DNA from: Amycolatopsis saalfeldensis
GTDB lineage: Bacteria > Actinomycetota > Actinomycetes > Mycobacteriales > Pseudonocardiaceae
Length of the DNA stretch: 64,000 nt
Direction: 5' to 3'
NCBI RefSeq assembly: GCF_900110575.1
Contig: NZ_FOEF01000031.1
Coordinates: 1 to 64,000 of the forward strand
Shown here: in pieces, positions 1 to 7,440 of the stretch
Numbering within the stretch: position 1 is the first letter of the stretch
Layout of the letters: each line of letters opens with the position of its first letter
Notes under the pieces: model-generated
Databases searched by the model: none
What the model saw: the letters and a program-made list of their open reading frames with translations, nothing else
Told to the model about the DNA's origin: nothing
Program-made: the position numbers and the translations under genes

Positions 1-72
1 GTTCGTGGGTGCTGCGTGTTGCTTCATGGGGCCGAGGTGTGAAGCTGGAGGCGGCCATCCTCGATCATCTGA

Positions 73-104
73 TGTTGGTCGCAGGTTCGAATCCTCGGCA
101 GGGC
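73..104 (+). other. tRNA-like T-arm fragment, possible att-site remnant
   Basis: The stretch GGTTCGAATCC at 84-94 is the classic T-loop core of a tRNA gene, preceded by GTTGGTCGCA as in many tRNA 3' halves. The lower T-stem does not pair fully and no acceptor or anticodon arm can be folded from bases 1-110, so this is not an intact tRNA. Actinobacterial integrative elements use tRNA 3' ends as attachment sites, and a DUF2637 gene of such elements follows, so a decayed attachment site is possible. This is inference. Confidence 0.3.
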
Positions 105-201
105 AGCATGCAGACGGTTCCGCGCCTGACTTGTGGGTTTCGAGCGGGTTGCTGGTGATCGAGGGCAGTTTTCGGGTCGGTGACTCTGTGGGTGGTGGCT
201 G

Positions 202-981
202 ATGGCCGCCGGGGGGTTGGACTCGGAGGCTCCACAGACCTCGAAGCCTGCCGCAGTCGTGCGGGCAGTCACGGTGATCATGGGCACGGTCGTGGGGCTG
301 ACGTTCCTGTTCGGTTTCGGCAACGTTCTCAGCCTTGCCTTGAGGCTGGGCGTACCTGTCTGGGTTGCACCGCTTGTCGCGCCCGCGGTTGACCTGACCA
401 TTCTCGGGATCCTGCTAGGCACCCGGTACCTGGTGGTCCGGGGCGCCAAGGCGGACGTACTCCGTCCACTTCGCATGCTGCTGATCTTTGCCAGTGCCGT
501 CACCCTGGCGCTGAACGTTGCAGATCCACTCGTAGCGCGAGAGTACGGAAAGGCTGCGTTCGACGCCGTTGGACCGCTGCTTCTGATCGGGTGGGGTGAG
601 GTCGGCCCTGGTCTCCTCCAGGCCATGATCGGGGCACATCGGGTATCTGGGCGCGTTCGTGTCCAGGATGACTCCCCGCTCGGCGAGCACGAGACGGTTG
701 GGTCTGTGCCGGTCGGCGCTGCGGGTGACGACGTCGAGAGCGGGCTGGAGGAACGGCCGAGTTCGTGTTCTCGGGATGAGGGGCTGGCTGTCGAGGATGA
801 CCTGTTGGATCGCGCGAGAGAGGAGGAGGCACTTCACTGGGAGCAGCACCAGCGTCATATCTCGGCGGAGACGCTGCGGAAGCGACTCAGGGTCGGGGCG
901 GCTCGTTCGCGGCGCCTTGCCTGGGCTGCGCGGCCTGTCCCGGGGTCAAGTGGTTCCTTGCACTCCGCGCAAGCGGAATGA
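202..981 (+). CDS. DUF2637-type membrane protein of an integrative element
   Basis: 259-residue protein with a hydrophobic N-terminal half (about residues 20-140, four likely membrane helices) and a hydrophilic C-terminal tail. The helices carry the spacing and the WGEVGPGLL end seen in DUF2637 proteins, which are SpdA-like spread proteins next to transfer genes of actinobacterial conjugative elements. The C-terminal region after residue 150 is charged and ends in an Arg-rich stretch that could contact DNA. It starts with ATG without a strong ribosome site. No other transfer genes are adjacent on this side, so it looks like the worn edge of an integrated element. Family assignment is by recall of the pattern; function is inferred. 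Confidence 0.6.
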   Translation: MAAGGLDSEAPQTSKPAAVVRAVTVIMGTVVGLTFLFGFGNVLSLALRLGVPVWVAPLVAPAVDLTILGILLGTRYLVVRGAKADVLRPLRMLLIFASAVTLALNVADPLVAREYGKAAFDAVGPLLLIGWGEVGPGLLQAMIGAHRVSGRVRVQDDSPLGEHETVGSVPVGAAGDDVESGLEERPSSCSRDEGLAVEDDLLDRAREEEALHWEQHQRHISAETLRKRLRVGAARSRRLAWAARPVPGSSGSLHSAQAE

Positions 982-1038
982 CGAACCGGGGGAGGTGTCG
1001 TGCCGGGTTCTGGAGACTGTGTCTGAGCTTGCGCCGCG

Positions 1039-1583
1039 TCAGAGATTGGCGGCCTGACGTTGACGATCTGCGACGTTCGTCGCTGGACGCAGCAACTCGA
1101 CGATAGCTCCGCGGAGTTCGTCAGCTGAAGCTCGCAGTTGCGGCTCGTCCAGCATTGACGTCGCTATCAGCGCGGTCATCAGGCGTGCTGATAGCGCGGC
1201 GAGCGCTGTTCGGGCGGCTTCGTCGCGATCGCGGCGGAACTGGTTCACGACGCGGAACATCGACGGTGCTGCTTTGACCCAGTCACCGCCAGCGGCGAGG
1301 ACGTCGGCCGCGGCGATGGCTAGCACCGGCCAGGTGTTGCGCCAGGTCTGCCACTGGATGCGATTGGCCTCGAGCGCGGTTTCGAGTTCGCCGGCGGCTG
1401 CGGGAGCTTCGCGCGCGGTGTCGGCGACCCGTCGCCGCTGATCGGCGAGCGCGTTGCGTTTTGGACGTGGAGGGTTCCGCGGAAGCCCAGGACGACGCCG
1501 ATCAGCGTTGCGGAGGCCGAGATGAGCGCGGTCAGCATCGAGACAGCTTGGCGTAGAGGCGACAAGTGTGGGCCCATCGGCAC
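1039..1583 (-). pseudogene. frameshifted membrane-anchored protein, unknown function
   Basis: The N-terminal part begins at a GTG at 1583 placed 8 bases after AAGGAGG, and reads through one membrane helix (SMLTALISASATLIGVVLGF). Around 1455-1470 the frame changes. The remainder of the protein, ending with GAIVELLRPATNVADRQ-like sequence at 1039, is in another frame with no good start of its own. The junction falls where ALADQRRRVADTA could continue naturally in the second frame. The two pieces therefore look like one gene of about 180 codons broken by an indel, unless this is a sequencing error. The family is a membrane helix followed by a helical cytoplasmic domain; no function is recognised. 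Confidence 0.5.
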
Positions 1584-1590
1584 TCGGGAA

Positions 1591-1631
1591 GCCTCCTTCG
1601 GGCCGTCCGGCAGGATCAGCCCGAAGGAGGC
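1591..1631 (-). promoter_or_regulatory. inverted repeat covering a ribosome binding site
   Basis: GCCTCCTTCGGG (1591-1602) and CCCGAAGGAGGC (1620-1631) form a perfect 12-bp inverted repeat with a 17-base loop. On the minus strand the second arm contains the AAGGAGG that serves the GTG start at 1583, so the hairpin would hide that site. It also follows the stop of the small gene ending at 1637 and could act as a terminator or a translational block. Which of these applies cannot be told from sequence. Confidence 0.45.
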
Positions 1632-1636
1632 GACGA

Positions 1637-1837
1637 TCAGTCGATCATCTTGTGCAGCGCGGCGGCGACTGCGGTTGCCGCACCGATCGCGGCGACCGCC
1701 CCGCCGACGGGATAGCTCGCGACAGCGGCCAGCCCGGCGAGGAGCGCGATGACGAGCCACCTCAGCGGCAGCCGCCGCTCGGGGCCATCATCGCTCGAAC
1801 CTGCCCGCGAGGGTCTCACAGGGCCTACTGTGGACAT
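1637..1837 (-). CDS. small membrane protein, unknown function
   Basis: 66-residue protein starting MSTVGPVRPSRAG. It has a charged N-terminus and two closely spaced hydrophobic segments (residues about 27-45 and 48-62) ending in HKMID. It lies just upstream of the frameshifted membrane gene on the same strand, with only a hairpin between them, so the two probably formed one transcript. Its start codon overlaps the beginning of the oppositely oriented toxin remnant at 1826, which suggests the toxin fragment was inserted next to or into its promoter. No family is recognised. Confidence 0.45.
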   Translation of the reverse strand: MSTVGPVRPSRAGSSDDGPERRLPLRWLVIALLAGLAAVASYPVGGAVAAIGAATAVAAALHKMID

Positions 1838-2482
1838 ACCGACTTCGACGACCTCACAGTCTCCACGCCCAGTGGCTCCACCCGGATCACGGCAACTGCG
1901 CACCACCTCTTCTGGGACGGCACCTCACACACCTGGGTGCCTACTGCGGCGCTGGTTCCCGGGATTCAACTCGACAGCACCCACGACCGGTACGTCACCG
2001 TCGTGGCGAACCGCCGTTACGCCGGCAACGGACGTACATATAACCTTACGATCAACGGTCTCCATACGTACTACATCGAGACCGGCGGTGCACCTGTCCT
2101 GGTGCACAACAACGACGGAGACGAGTGCATCAATGGAGGACTGGGTGCCCTCAGCCAGGTCAACAAGCCTGACGCAGCCGCAGATGAACTGGCAGCGAAG
2201 CTCGGCGGTGTCTCTCGGGTCAAGTTCGCCAACGATCCGGACGGGCGGGAGTTCGACGCGATCAGTGACCTTTACGTGGCTCAAACCAAGTCCACTAGAG
2301 TGAAAATGGGCAGCAAGTTCCGCAATCAGGCCAGGATGACATTCGAATTCGCGAAGCAGTCTGGTCGAATTCCATTCTTTCACTTTGAGGTTCCGCCGGA
2401 CCCTGAAGTTCTGGCCAAGATTGCAGAGTATGGCCGACGGTATGGAATCGATCCTGTTGTCAAAATCGGACCTCTCGGGTGA
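1826..2482 (+). CDS. orphan polymorphic-toxin tip: Hint remnant plus REase-fold toxin
   Basis: The recognisable protein begins near HTDFDDLTV at 1835, in the middle of a Hint (hedgehog/intein) pretoxin domain. TATAHHLFWD, VPGIQL, and the closing YYIETGGAPVLVHN block are visible. The frame stays open upstream to 1568 but that part has no family character, so the N-terminal carrier is missing. After the self-cleavage site (HNN) comes a toxin of about 125 residues with EFDAISDLY, AQTK and FRNQARMTFEFAKQSG motifs, typical of restriction-endonuclease-fold toxins in which D, Q and K residues form the PD-(D/E)xK-like centre. The cognate immunity gene follows 5 bases later. This is a displaced C-terminal cassette of the kind stored behind full-length toxins. 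Whether it is expressed is unknown. Confidence 0.6.
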   Translation, partial: YCGHTDFDDLTVSTPSGSTRITATAHHLFWDGTSHTWVPTAALVPGIQLDSTHDRYVTVVANRRYAGNGRTYNLTINGLHTYYIETGGAPVLVHNNDGDECINGGLGALSQVNKPDAAADELAAKLGGVSRVKFANDPDGREFDAISDLYVAQTKSTRVKMGSKFRNQARMTFEFAKQSGRIPFFHFEVPPDPEVLAKIAEYGRRYGIDPVVKIGPLG

Positions 2483-2487
2483 GCTGA

Positions 2488-2889
2488 ATGTATGAATTCC
2501 ATGGCTGGTTCCAGTTGTCAGAATCTCCGAAAGAAATCGAATTCGGAGAGGAGAAGTTCGATGATTTGCTCAAGGGTGTCCGCGATCGAGTTGCCGAAAT
2601 TGATTGGGCATCCGGCGAAGCGGCGCTGAAGGTGTTCAACGGCGAGCACCTCTTGCTGGTGAACGGCGCACCCAATCGCCGCAGAGATGAAGAGCGTGAG
2701 CTGACTGAACTCTTGGAGTACGTCGCCCGGCAGCTTCCCGGATCGTGGGGCCTCTTATATGAACAGGCGGAGGACATGGAAAGCCCACCCGGGCAGGGCG
2801 GCTATCGGGTTCGGGTCATGGCACGAGGTGAGATTACTGTCCGATTGGACCCGTTTCTCTCGCCGGTTCAGCCGGTCGTCGAAGATTGA
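2488..2889 (+). CDS. Imm7-type immunity protein
   Basis: 133-residue acidic protein starting MYEFHGWFQLSES, the N-terminal pattern of the Imm7 immunity family (FHGW followed by a hydrophilic strand). It further contains LLLVNGAPNRR and the closing RGEITVRLDPF strand. It starts 5 bases after the stop of the toxin tip, so it is translationally linked to it, as expected for a toxin-immunity pair. It should bind and neutralise the endonuclease-fold toxin in the cytoplasm. Base composition in this gene and in the toxin end is visibly lower in GC than the neighbours, consistent with horizontal transfer. Family call is by motif recall. Confidence 0.65.
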   Translation: MYEFHGWFQLSESPKEIEFGEEKFDDLLKGVRDRVAEIDWASGEAALKVFNGEHLLLVNGAPNRRRDEERELTELLEYVARQLPGSWGLLYEQAEDMESPPGQGGYRVRVMARGEITVRLDPFLSPVQPVVED

Positions 2890-3092
2890 CCTGTCCGATC
2901 GATCCGGCGCGGGGATCGAGGCCTCGAAGTCACCGTTCTGCCTTTGCGACTCTGGCGGGTCAGAGCTCGCCGCCGTTCAGAGCTGCACGCGCCGGGACAC
3001 CAACCGGCAACGGGCGTCGAGCACGGCCACCCCGCCGACGGTGAGGAGACCGACGATCTCCGGGGCAGTTCTTTGGTTCCCGTGCAGTCCGG

Positions 3093-3782
3093 GAGTGCAA
3101 GGATGACCTGTTCGCGCGGGTCGCGGCCCGTTTCACCCGGGTCGAGCCGCGACGCCGTGCCCGTGCCTACGTGCGTGGCCTGTTGGCGCCATTGGCGGGG
3201 AAGAACGGCTGGACCTTGGCCGAAGCCGCCGGTGACGCCACCCCTGACGGGATGCAGCGTCTGCTCAACGCTGCCTCTTGGGACGTCGACGGAGTCCGTG
3301 ATGACGTGCGGGCCTACGCCATGGAACACCTCGGCGAACGCGACGGCATTCTCGTGGTCGACGAGACCGGATTCCTGAAGAAGGGCACCCGCTCCGCTGG
3401 CGTGCAGCGTCAATATTCGGGTACCGCGGGGCGGATCGAGAACTGTCAGCTGGGTGTGTTTCTTGCATACGCCACAAGCAAAGGACGCACCCTGATCGAC
3501 CGCGAGCTGTACCTGCCGAAGTCCTGGGCCGGTGACCGGGAACGGTGCCAGGAAGCCTGCGTGCCCGACGAGGTCGAGTTCGCCACGAAGACCGTCCTGG
3601 CGCAGAACATGCTCGCCCGGGCGCTGGATGCCGGTGTCCCCGCGGCCTGGGTGACCGCCGACGAGGCCTACGGCAAGGACTACAAGTTCCGCACCTGGCT
3701 GGAAACCAGGCGCATCAGCTACGTCGTGGCAGTGGCCCGCAACCAGACCATCCCCGCCACGGCCGGCACCTCACGTTGTACG
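3093..3782 (+). pseudogene. IS701-family transposase remnant
   Basis: Reads DLFARVAARFTRVEPRRRARAY (in pieces, from 3105), then GLLAPLAGKNGWTLAEAAGD, the DE-rich catalytic stretch VVDETGFLKKGTRSAGVQRQYSGTAG (start near 3357) and VTADEAYGKDY. All are signatures of DDE transposases of the IS701 family. Both ends are missing. The N-terminal residues upstream of about 3093 are scrambled, and the reading frame is cut at 3782 by the left end of the next IS, losing the C-terminal half with the last catalytic acidic residue. Full-length family members are about 400 residues; about 230 remain. It is certainly inactive. Confidence 0.85.
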
Positions 3783-4980
3783 TGCCGATAATGCATCCGT
3801 GCAGGTCAAGGGTCATCGGCGGGTGACCGCTCGTGGTCCGGCATGATCGCGTGTCGTGCTGGTTCGCTTCGTCTATCTCGCCGTTGTCCATGTGTTCGCG
3901 GCGCTGCGGCTCCTGTCGATGACCGACCGCGAGAAGGACGTCGAGATCCTCGCCCTGCGCCATCAACTGACCATCTTGCAACGACAGCTCGGTGACCACC
4001 GCCCGCGACTTCGGCCCGAGGACAGGATGTTCCTCTCCATGTTGCTGGTGCCGCTGTCGCGTGCAGTGTTGCGTCGGCTCCGGCTCATGGTCAGCCCAGA
4101 CACGGTGCTGCGGTGGCATCGCGACCTACTGAAACACCGTCACGCCCGCGTGAGCGTGAACCGAGGGCCTGGGCGTCCGCGTACTCTCACCTCGATCCGT
4201 CGCCTCGTTCTCCGTCTTGCGGCCGAGAACCCCTCCTGGGGCTACCGGCGCATCCACGGCGAACTCGCCCTGCTCGGTGTTAAAGTTGCTCCCTCCACTG
4301 TGTGGGAGATCCTCAAGACCGACGGTGTCGATCCGGCCCCGCAACGGGCGACGGTCAGGTGGGCTGACTTCCTGCGGTCCCAGGCCGAGGCGATCCTGGC
4401 GATGGACTTCATCGAGACCGTCACCCTTACCGGGCAGCGCCAGTACATCCTCGCTGCCATCCACCACGCGGGCCGGCGGGTCCGCGTTCTGGGTACCACC
4501 GCGCACCCCACCCATGCCTGGGTGACGCAAGCTGTCCGCAATCTGTTGATGGACCTAGCGGATGCGGGAGGTGTCGCGCGGGTGAGGTTCCTCATCCGCG
4601 ACCGCGATGCCAAGTACCCCGCGTTGATCGATGAGATCCTCCGCGACGCCAAGATCACCACTGTGCGCACCGGTGTCCGGATGCCACGGATGAACGCGAT
4701 CATGGAACGCTGGGTGAAGACGCTGCGGGCCGAATTGTTGGACCGCACGTTGATCTGGAACGAGACTCACCTCCGGCATGCGCTTCGTGAGTACGAGTGG
4801 CACTACAACCAGCATCGAACACACCGGTCGCTAGCCGTCGCGGCGCCCCTGCGAGCACGGCCCCAGGCCCTTGAATCCGAGGGGATCGAACGCCTCGTGA
4901 TACGTCGGCAGGACCGACTCGGCGGAGTCCTCCATGAGTACAGACAGGTCGCTTGACCTGCACGGACGTGATTTTCGGCA
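3783..4980 (+). mobile_element. complete insertion sequence, 1.2 kb, TG...CA ends
   Basis: Left end TGCCGATAAT (3783) and right end, read inward on the minus strand, TGCCGAAAAT (from 4980) match. Further in, TCCGTGCAGGTCAAG (3796-3810) and CTTGACCTGCACGGA (4952-4966) form a perfect 15-bp inverted repeat, giving imperfect terminal repeats of about 27-28 bp. One transposase gene fills the element. The left flank is the IS701 remnant and the right flank is cas3, so the insertion was accompanied by, or followed by, loss of DNA. At most a 2-bp target repeat (CG) is visible. Confidence 0.75.
3856..4956 (+). CDS. DDE transposase with integrase core (rve) domain
   Basis: 366-residue transposase with GTG start. 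An N-terminal helix-turn-helix region (DVEILALRHQL, then PDTVLRWHRDL) is followed by an HTH_21-like segment (NPSWGYRRIHGEL, about residues 118-130) and the retroviral-integrase catalytic core. The catalytic triad is visible: D in LAMDFIE (about residue 180), D in IRDRDAKY (about 250) and E in NAIMERWVKTLRAE (about 285). The C-terminal YNQHRTHRSL motif is typical of the IS3/IS481 lineage. The frame is intact and bounded by matching terminal repeats, so it may still be active. Subfamily placement is uncertain. Confidence 0.85.
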   Translation: MLVRFVYLAVVHVFAALRLLSMTDREKDVEILALRHQLTILQRQLGDHRPRLRPEDRMFLSMLLVPLSRAVLRRLRLMVSPDTVLRWHRDLLKHRHARVSVNRGPGRPRTLTSIRRLVLRLAAENPSWGYRRIHGELALLGVKVAPSTVWEILKTDGVDPAPQRATVRWADFLRSQAEAILAMDFIETVTLTGQRQYILAAIHHAGRRVRVLGTTAHPTHAWVTQAVRNLLMDLADAGGVARVRFLIRDRDAKYPALIDEILRDAKITTVRTGVRMPRMNAIMERWVKTLRAELLDRTLIWNETHLRHALREYEWHYNQHRTHRSLAVAAPLRARPQALESEGIERLVIRRQDRLGGVLHEYRQVA

Positions 4981-5603
4981 CGCGCACTGCTCAACCGCAC
5001 CCCGCCGTAGCCGGCCAGATCGAGATCCGCCGACGCCCGGTCGAGGAAGAACTGCCGCGCCGACGCCCACGCGTCGTGGCCGACGAGCTCGGGATAGTCC
5101 TCGGCTTCGCGCAGCGTCGTCATCTCCGGCGGAACACCATGATGACTGCCCACCACACTGCCCAACTGCTCGGCGATGACCTTGTCGCCCGGACCGCATA
5201 CGGCGAGAACATGATCGCGTACCACCAGATGCCCGACCAGGGCATGGTTCACTTGGCTCCGCCGCGGATGAGTCAACAGAGCCGACGACGCCACCAGACC
5301 GGCGTGCCGCATCCGATCCGCCAAGATCGGCACCTGTACCGCGAACGCGGGACTCGCCTTCCCGACGTCATGCACCCGCGCCAGCCACACTACCAGCGCC
5401 CGTACACCCTCGATATCGCCAGGGATTTCGTGAACCAGTCGCGCGGTCACCTGCTCGGACAGCCACTCGTCCACCAACAGACCGGCCACTCCACCGGAAT
5501 CATCCAGATGTTGTCGCAACGGCAACCAGTGCGTCGTCCGCCCATGCGCATCCAGCACGGACTTCGCCCACACCACACCGACATCCACCACGCCGACGAA
5601 CAA
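4981..5603 (-). pseudogene. cas3: Cas3 HD-nuclease domain, truncated by the insertion sequence
   Basis: About 207 residues remain of the N-terminal HD domain of a type I-E Cas3. VVWAKSVLDAHGRTTHWLPL is the usual start region. LARVHDVGKASPAF holds the metal-binding His-Asp pair, and VGSHHGVPPE plus the residue run ending FFLDRASADLDLAGYGGVR complete the HD fold. The frame then runs into the IS at 4980, so the DExH helicase motor, which makes up most of the normal protein of about 900 residues, is absent. Without the motor Cas3 cannot degrade Cascade-bound targets. The start is uncertain: TTG 5603 sits very close to a GGGGAGGGG site and GTG 5591 is the alternative. No other cas genes are in the window. 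Confidence 0.85.
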
Positions 5604-5740
5604 CCCCTCCCCTGATTACGGTGACCACAACGGCGTCACAAGCAGGAAAGACGCCAGGCGCTCTGGCTGTGTTACACCCCGTACCAGGGCGCACCCGATC
5701 GTGGTAACGACAGACCGGATGGCCGGCGTACGGGTAGCTA

Positions 5741-6071
5741 AGACCACCCCCGCCCGCGCGGGAGAACTCGCTGGCCGCGACTGCCTTGGGTTGACCGAGG
5801 GACGACCCCGTTCGCGCGGGGAGAAAGCCGGGACGCGCAGACCGTAGACCGCGGCGCGGGGACCACCTCAGCTCGCGCGGGGAGAACGGCGTGCCGTCAC
5901 AAACCAGGAGCAGCAGGCGCGGGACCACCCCCGCTCCCGCGGGGAGAACAGTCAGGTCGACCTCGACCGGGTCGGCAACGCGGGACCACCCCCGCTCGCG
6001 CGGGGAGAACGGACGACGGACCTGGATCGCAGTGGTGGACGTAGGACCACCCCCGCTCGCGCGGGGAGAAC
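5741..6071 (-). CRISPR. CRISPR array 1, type I-E repeat, 6 repeats
   Basis: Six repeats start at 5741, 5800, 5860, 5922, 5983 and 6044. The last four are 28 bp, beginning GGACCACC and ending GGGGAGAAC on the plus strand. The first two are 27 bp with point changes, so they are the old, decayed end. Spacers are 32-34 bp. Perfect repeats lie on the right, next to a leader conserved with array 2, so transcription is on the minus strand and new spacers enter at 6071. The repeat reads GTTCTCCCC...GGGGG in transcript sense with the I-E stem (CCCGCGCGAGCGGG). It lies about 140 bp upstream of the truncated cas3. Confidence 0.95.
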
Positions 6072-6205
6072 ACTTCGTGAACTGGGACTTTACGCGTTGG
6101 AGGGCTGGTTTTCATTCACTTTCGAAAGCGCGTTGTCGGTCAAGGGTAGACGCTGCCAGACATGACGGCGGTTGGCTCCTAGCCACCGCCACCACGATTC
6201 GGATC
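6072..6205 (-). promoter_or_regulatory. CRISPR leader of array 1
   Basis: The 54 bases at 6073-6126 are identical to those at 17500-17553 beside array 2, and similarity continues with gaps to about 6205 (shared CACCGCCACCACGATTCGGAT block). Conservation next to the perfect repeats marks this as the leader holding the array promoter and the Cas1-Cas2/IHF-like integration signals. An AT-richer section (TTTTCATTCACTTTCGAA) lies about 35-55 bases from the first repeat. Confidence 0.8.
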
Positions 6206-6395
6206 CTGAGGAACCCGGTGCTGGCCGCGGTCAGGCATGTTCAGGTGATCCGCACCGGCACCTGTTCCTCGCGCACCCGGCGAATCCTCCCGCTGGAACC
6301 TGTGCTGCGGTTCTGACGTCACCTGATCGCCCCGGCTCGGCGTGGTCCGGACGGCACGGGTGTGCCGTGTTGTCGGTTGCCGCGATGGCCGGTGG

Positions 6396-6938
6396 TCAGC
6401 TGATGCCGAGGACGGATTCGGCGGTGGTCCAGTCGGTGAGCAGGGCGTGCTGCGCGGCAGACAGGGTGGCTTTCTTCGCGCAGACGGCCTTCTTCACCGC
6501 GTTCTCGACCGAGTCTTTGCTGCGCGAGTTTTCGTTGCCGGCATGCGGTTCGGGCCAGAGGTTCTTCGGGTCCCGCGGTGCGCCGCCGACTTCGAGTGGG
6601 AGGAAGTGGTCTTCCTCGTAGTCGCTCATGTTCGTGTCGCTGTAGCCGTAGTCGGCGATGCCCTGCTTCTTCAACGCATTGGTGTAGGACGTGGGTGGGC
6701 GGACCGTGGCGGTCCAGCCCGACACGCAGATCGTCGACCCGATCGTGGCCTGGGTGACATCCGGGTTCGTCGCGCCCGGAGTACAGGCCGGGTCCGGCAG
6801 CGGCAGGTAGGACTGCGAACAACTCGCCGCCGGCGCCGTCGCACGTGTGACGGTGGTGGCGTGCGCGGCCGGCATGACCAGGCACAGCGAACCGGCTACC
6901 ATGATGGCAGGCACCGCGAACCGCGAAAGTTGAGACAT
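6396..6938 (-). CDS. secreted HNH-nuclease-like protein
   Basis: 180-residue protein. The ATG at 6938 follows GAAGGAGCTTCG, a strong ribosome site, and is preferred over the longer frame. Residues 1-28 form a signal peptide (FAVPAIMVAGSLCLVMPAAHA). The mature part has two Cys near its start and a C-terminal block DYEEDHFLPLEVGG followed by PKNLWPEPH and a Lys-rich helix. D-x-x-x-DH-x-x-PL-x-x-GG...NLWPE is the His-metal-finger pattern of small actinobacterial HNH-like proteins. The pattern suggests an extracellular nuclease or a catalytically inert relative; activity is not proven. The gene sits between CRISPR array 1 and the ALF-repeat toxin locus. Confidence 0.65.
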   Translation of the reverse strand: MSQLSRFAVPAIMVAGSLCLVMPAAHATTVTRATAPAASCSQSYLPLPDPACTPGATNPDVTQATIGSTICVSGWTATVRPPTSYTNALKKQGIADYGYSDTNMSDYEEDHFLPLEVGGAPRDPKNLWPEPHAGNENSRSKDSVENAVKKAVCAKKATLSAAQHALLTDWTTAESVLGIS

Positions 6939-7382
6939 CGAAGCTCCTTCCCCAGGATCAGTGCCCACAGCATCCGACACGACCGGGTCAAACGCCACCG
7001 ACCTTCGCAGGAATCCGTGAAGAATTTACCTGCAGCACAACTGGCCCGACCGCAGAACGTGCATCTCGGGAGGAATCGAGGTGAGACCGCAGGGGCTGGA
7101 GGTTTCGTTATCGGGCAGAGTCGCTCCGGTGGCAATCAGCGGGAACTGCGGCAGATGCCGGAGGTGCGCAGGATCGCCGGGCAGCGGCTGTCGGTGACGG
7201 TGTCGAACCGCGGCCCACCGAGCGGATGCCTCGCTGCCCGAGGACGGGGTCGGGACGATGTCGCTCGCCGGTGCCCTACCGGTGTCCGGAGATTGGGATG
7301 TTCCGTCGCGTAGTAGGTCATGTTCGTTCTGACCGGTTTGGCGGGTCGGTGGGGGAGGTCTGTCGTCTTGTCATCCGGTTAG

Positions 7383-7427
7383 CGAGAGCCGGGCGTCGTC
7401 GAATGTGTCGGCGGCGCCCGGCTCTCG
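7383..7427 (-). terminator. hairpin terminator after the ALF/lectin gene
   Basis: CGAGAGCCGGGCG (7383-7395) pairs perfectly with CGCCCGGCTCTCG (7415-7427), a 13-bp GC-rich stem 14 bases beyond the stop codon of the minus-strand gene ending at 7441. There is no T-tract, as is usual in high-GC actinobacteria. Confidence 0.75.
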
Positions 7428-7440
7428 TGGTGTCATGGTG

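Noticed and set aside
1..110. Complete tRNA gene at the left edge
   Set aside because: Only the T-loop core fits; no acceptor, D or anticodon arms can be formed.
5500..6115. Frames running through CRISPR array 1
   Set aside because: They read repeat units in frame and are products of the array.
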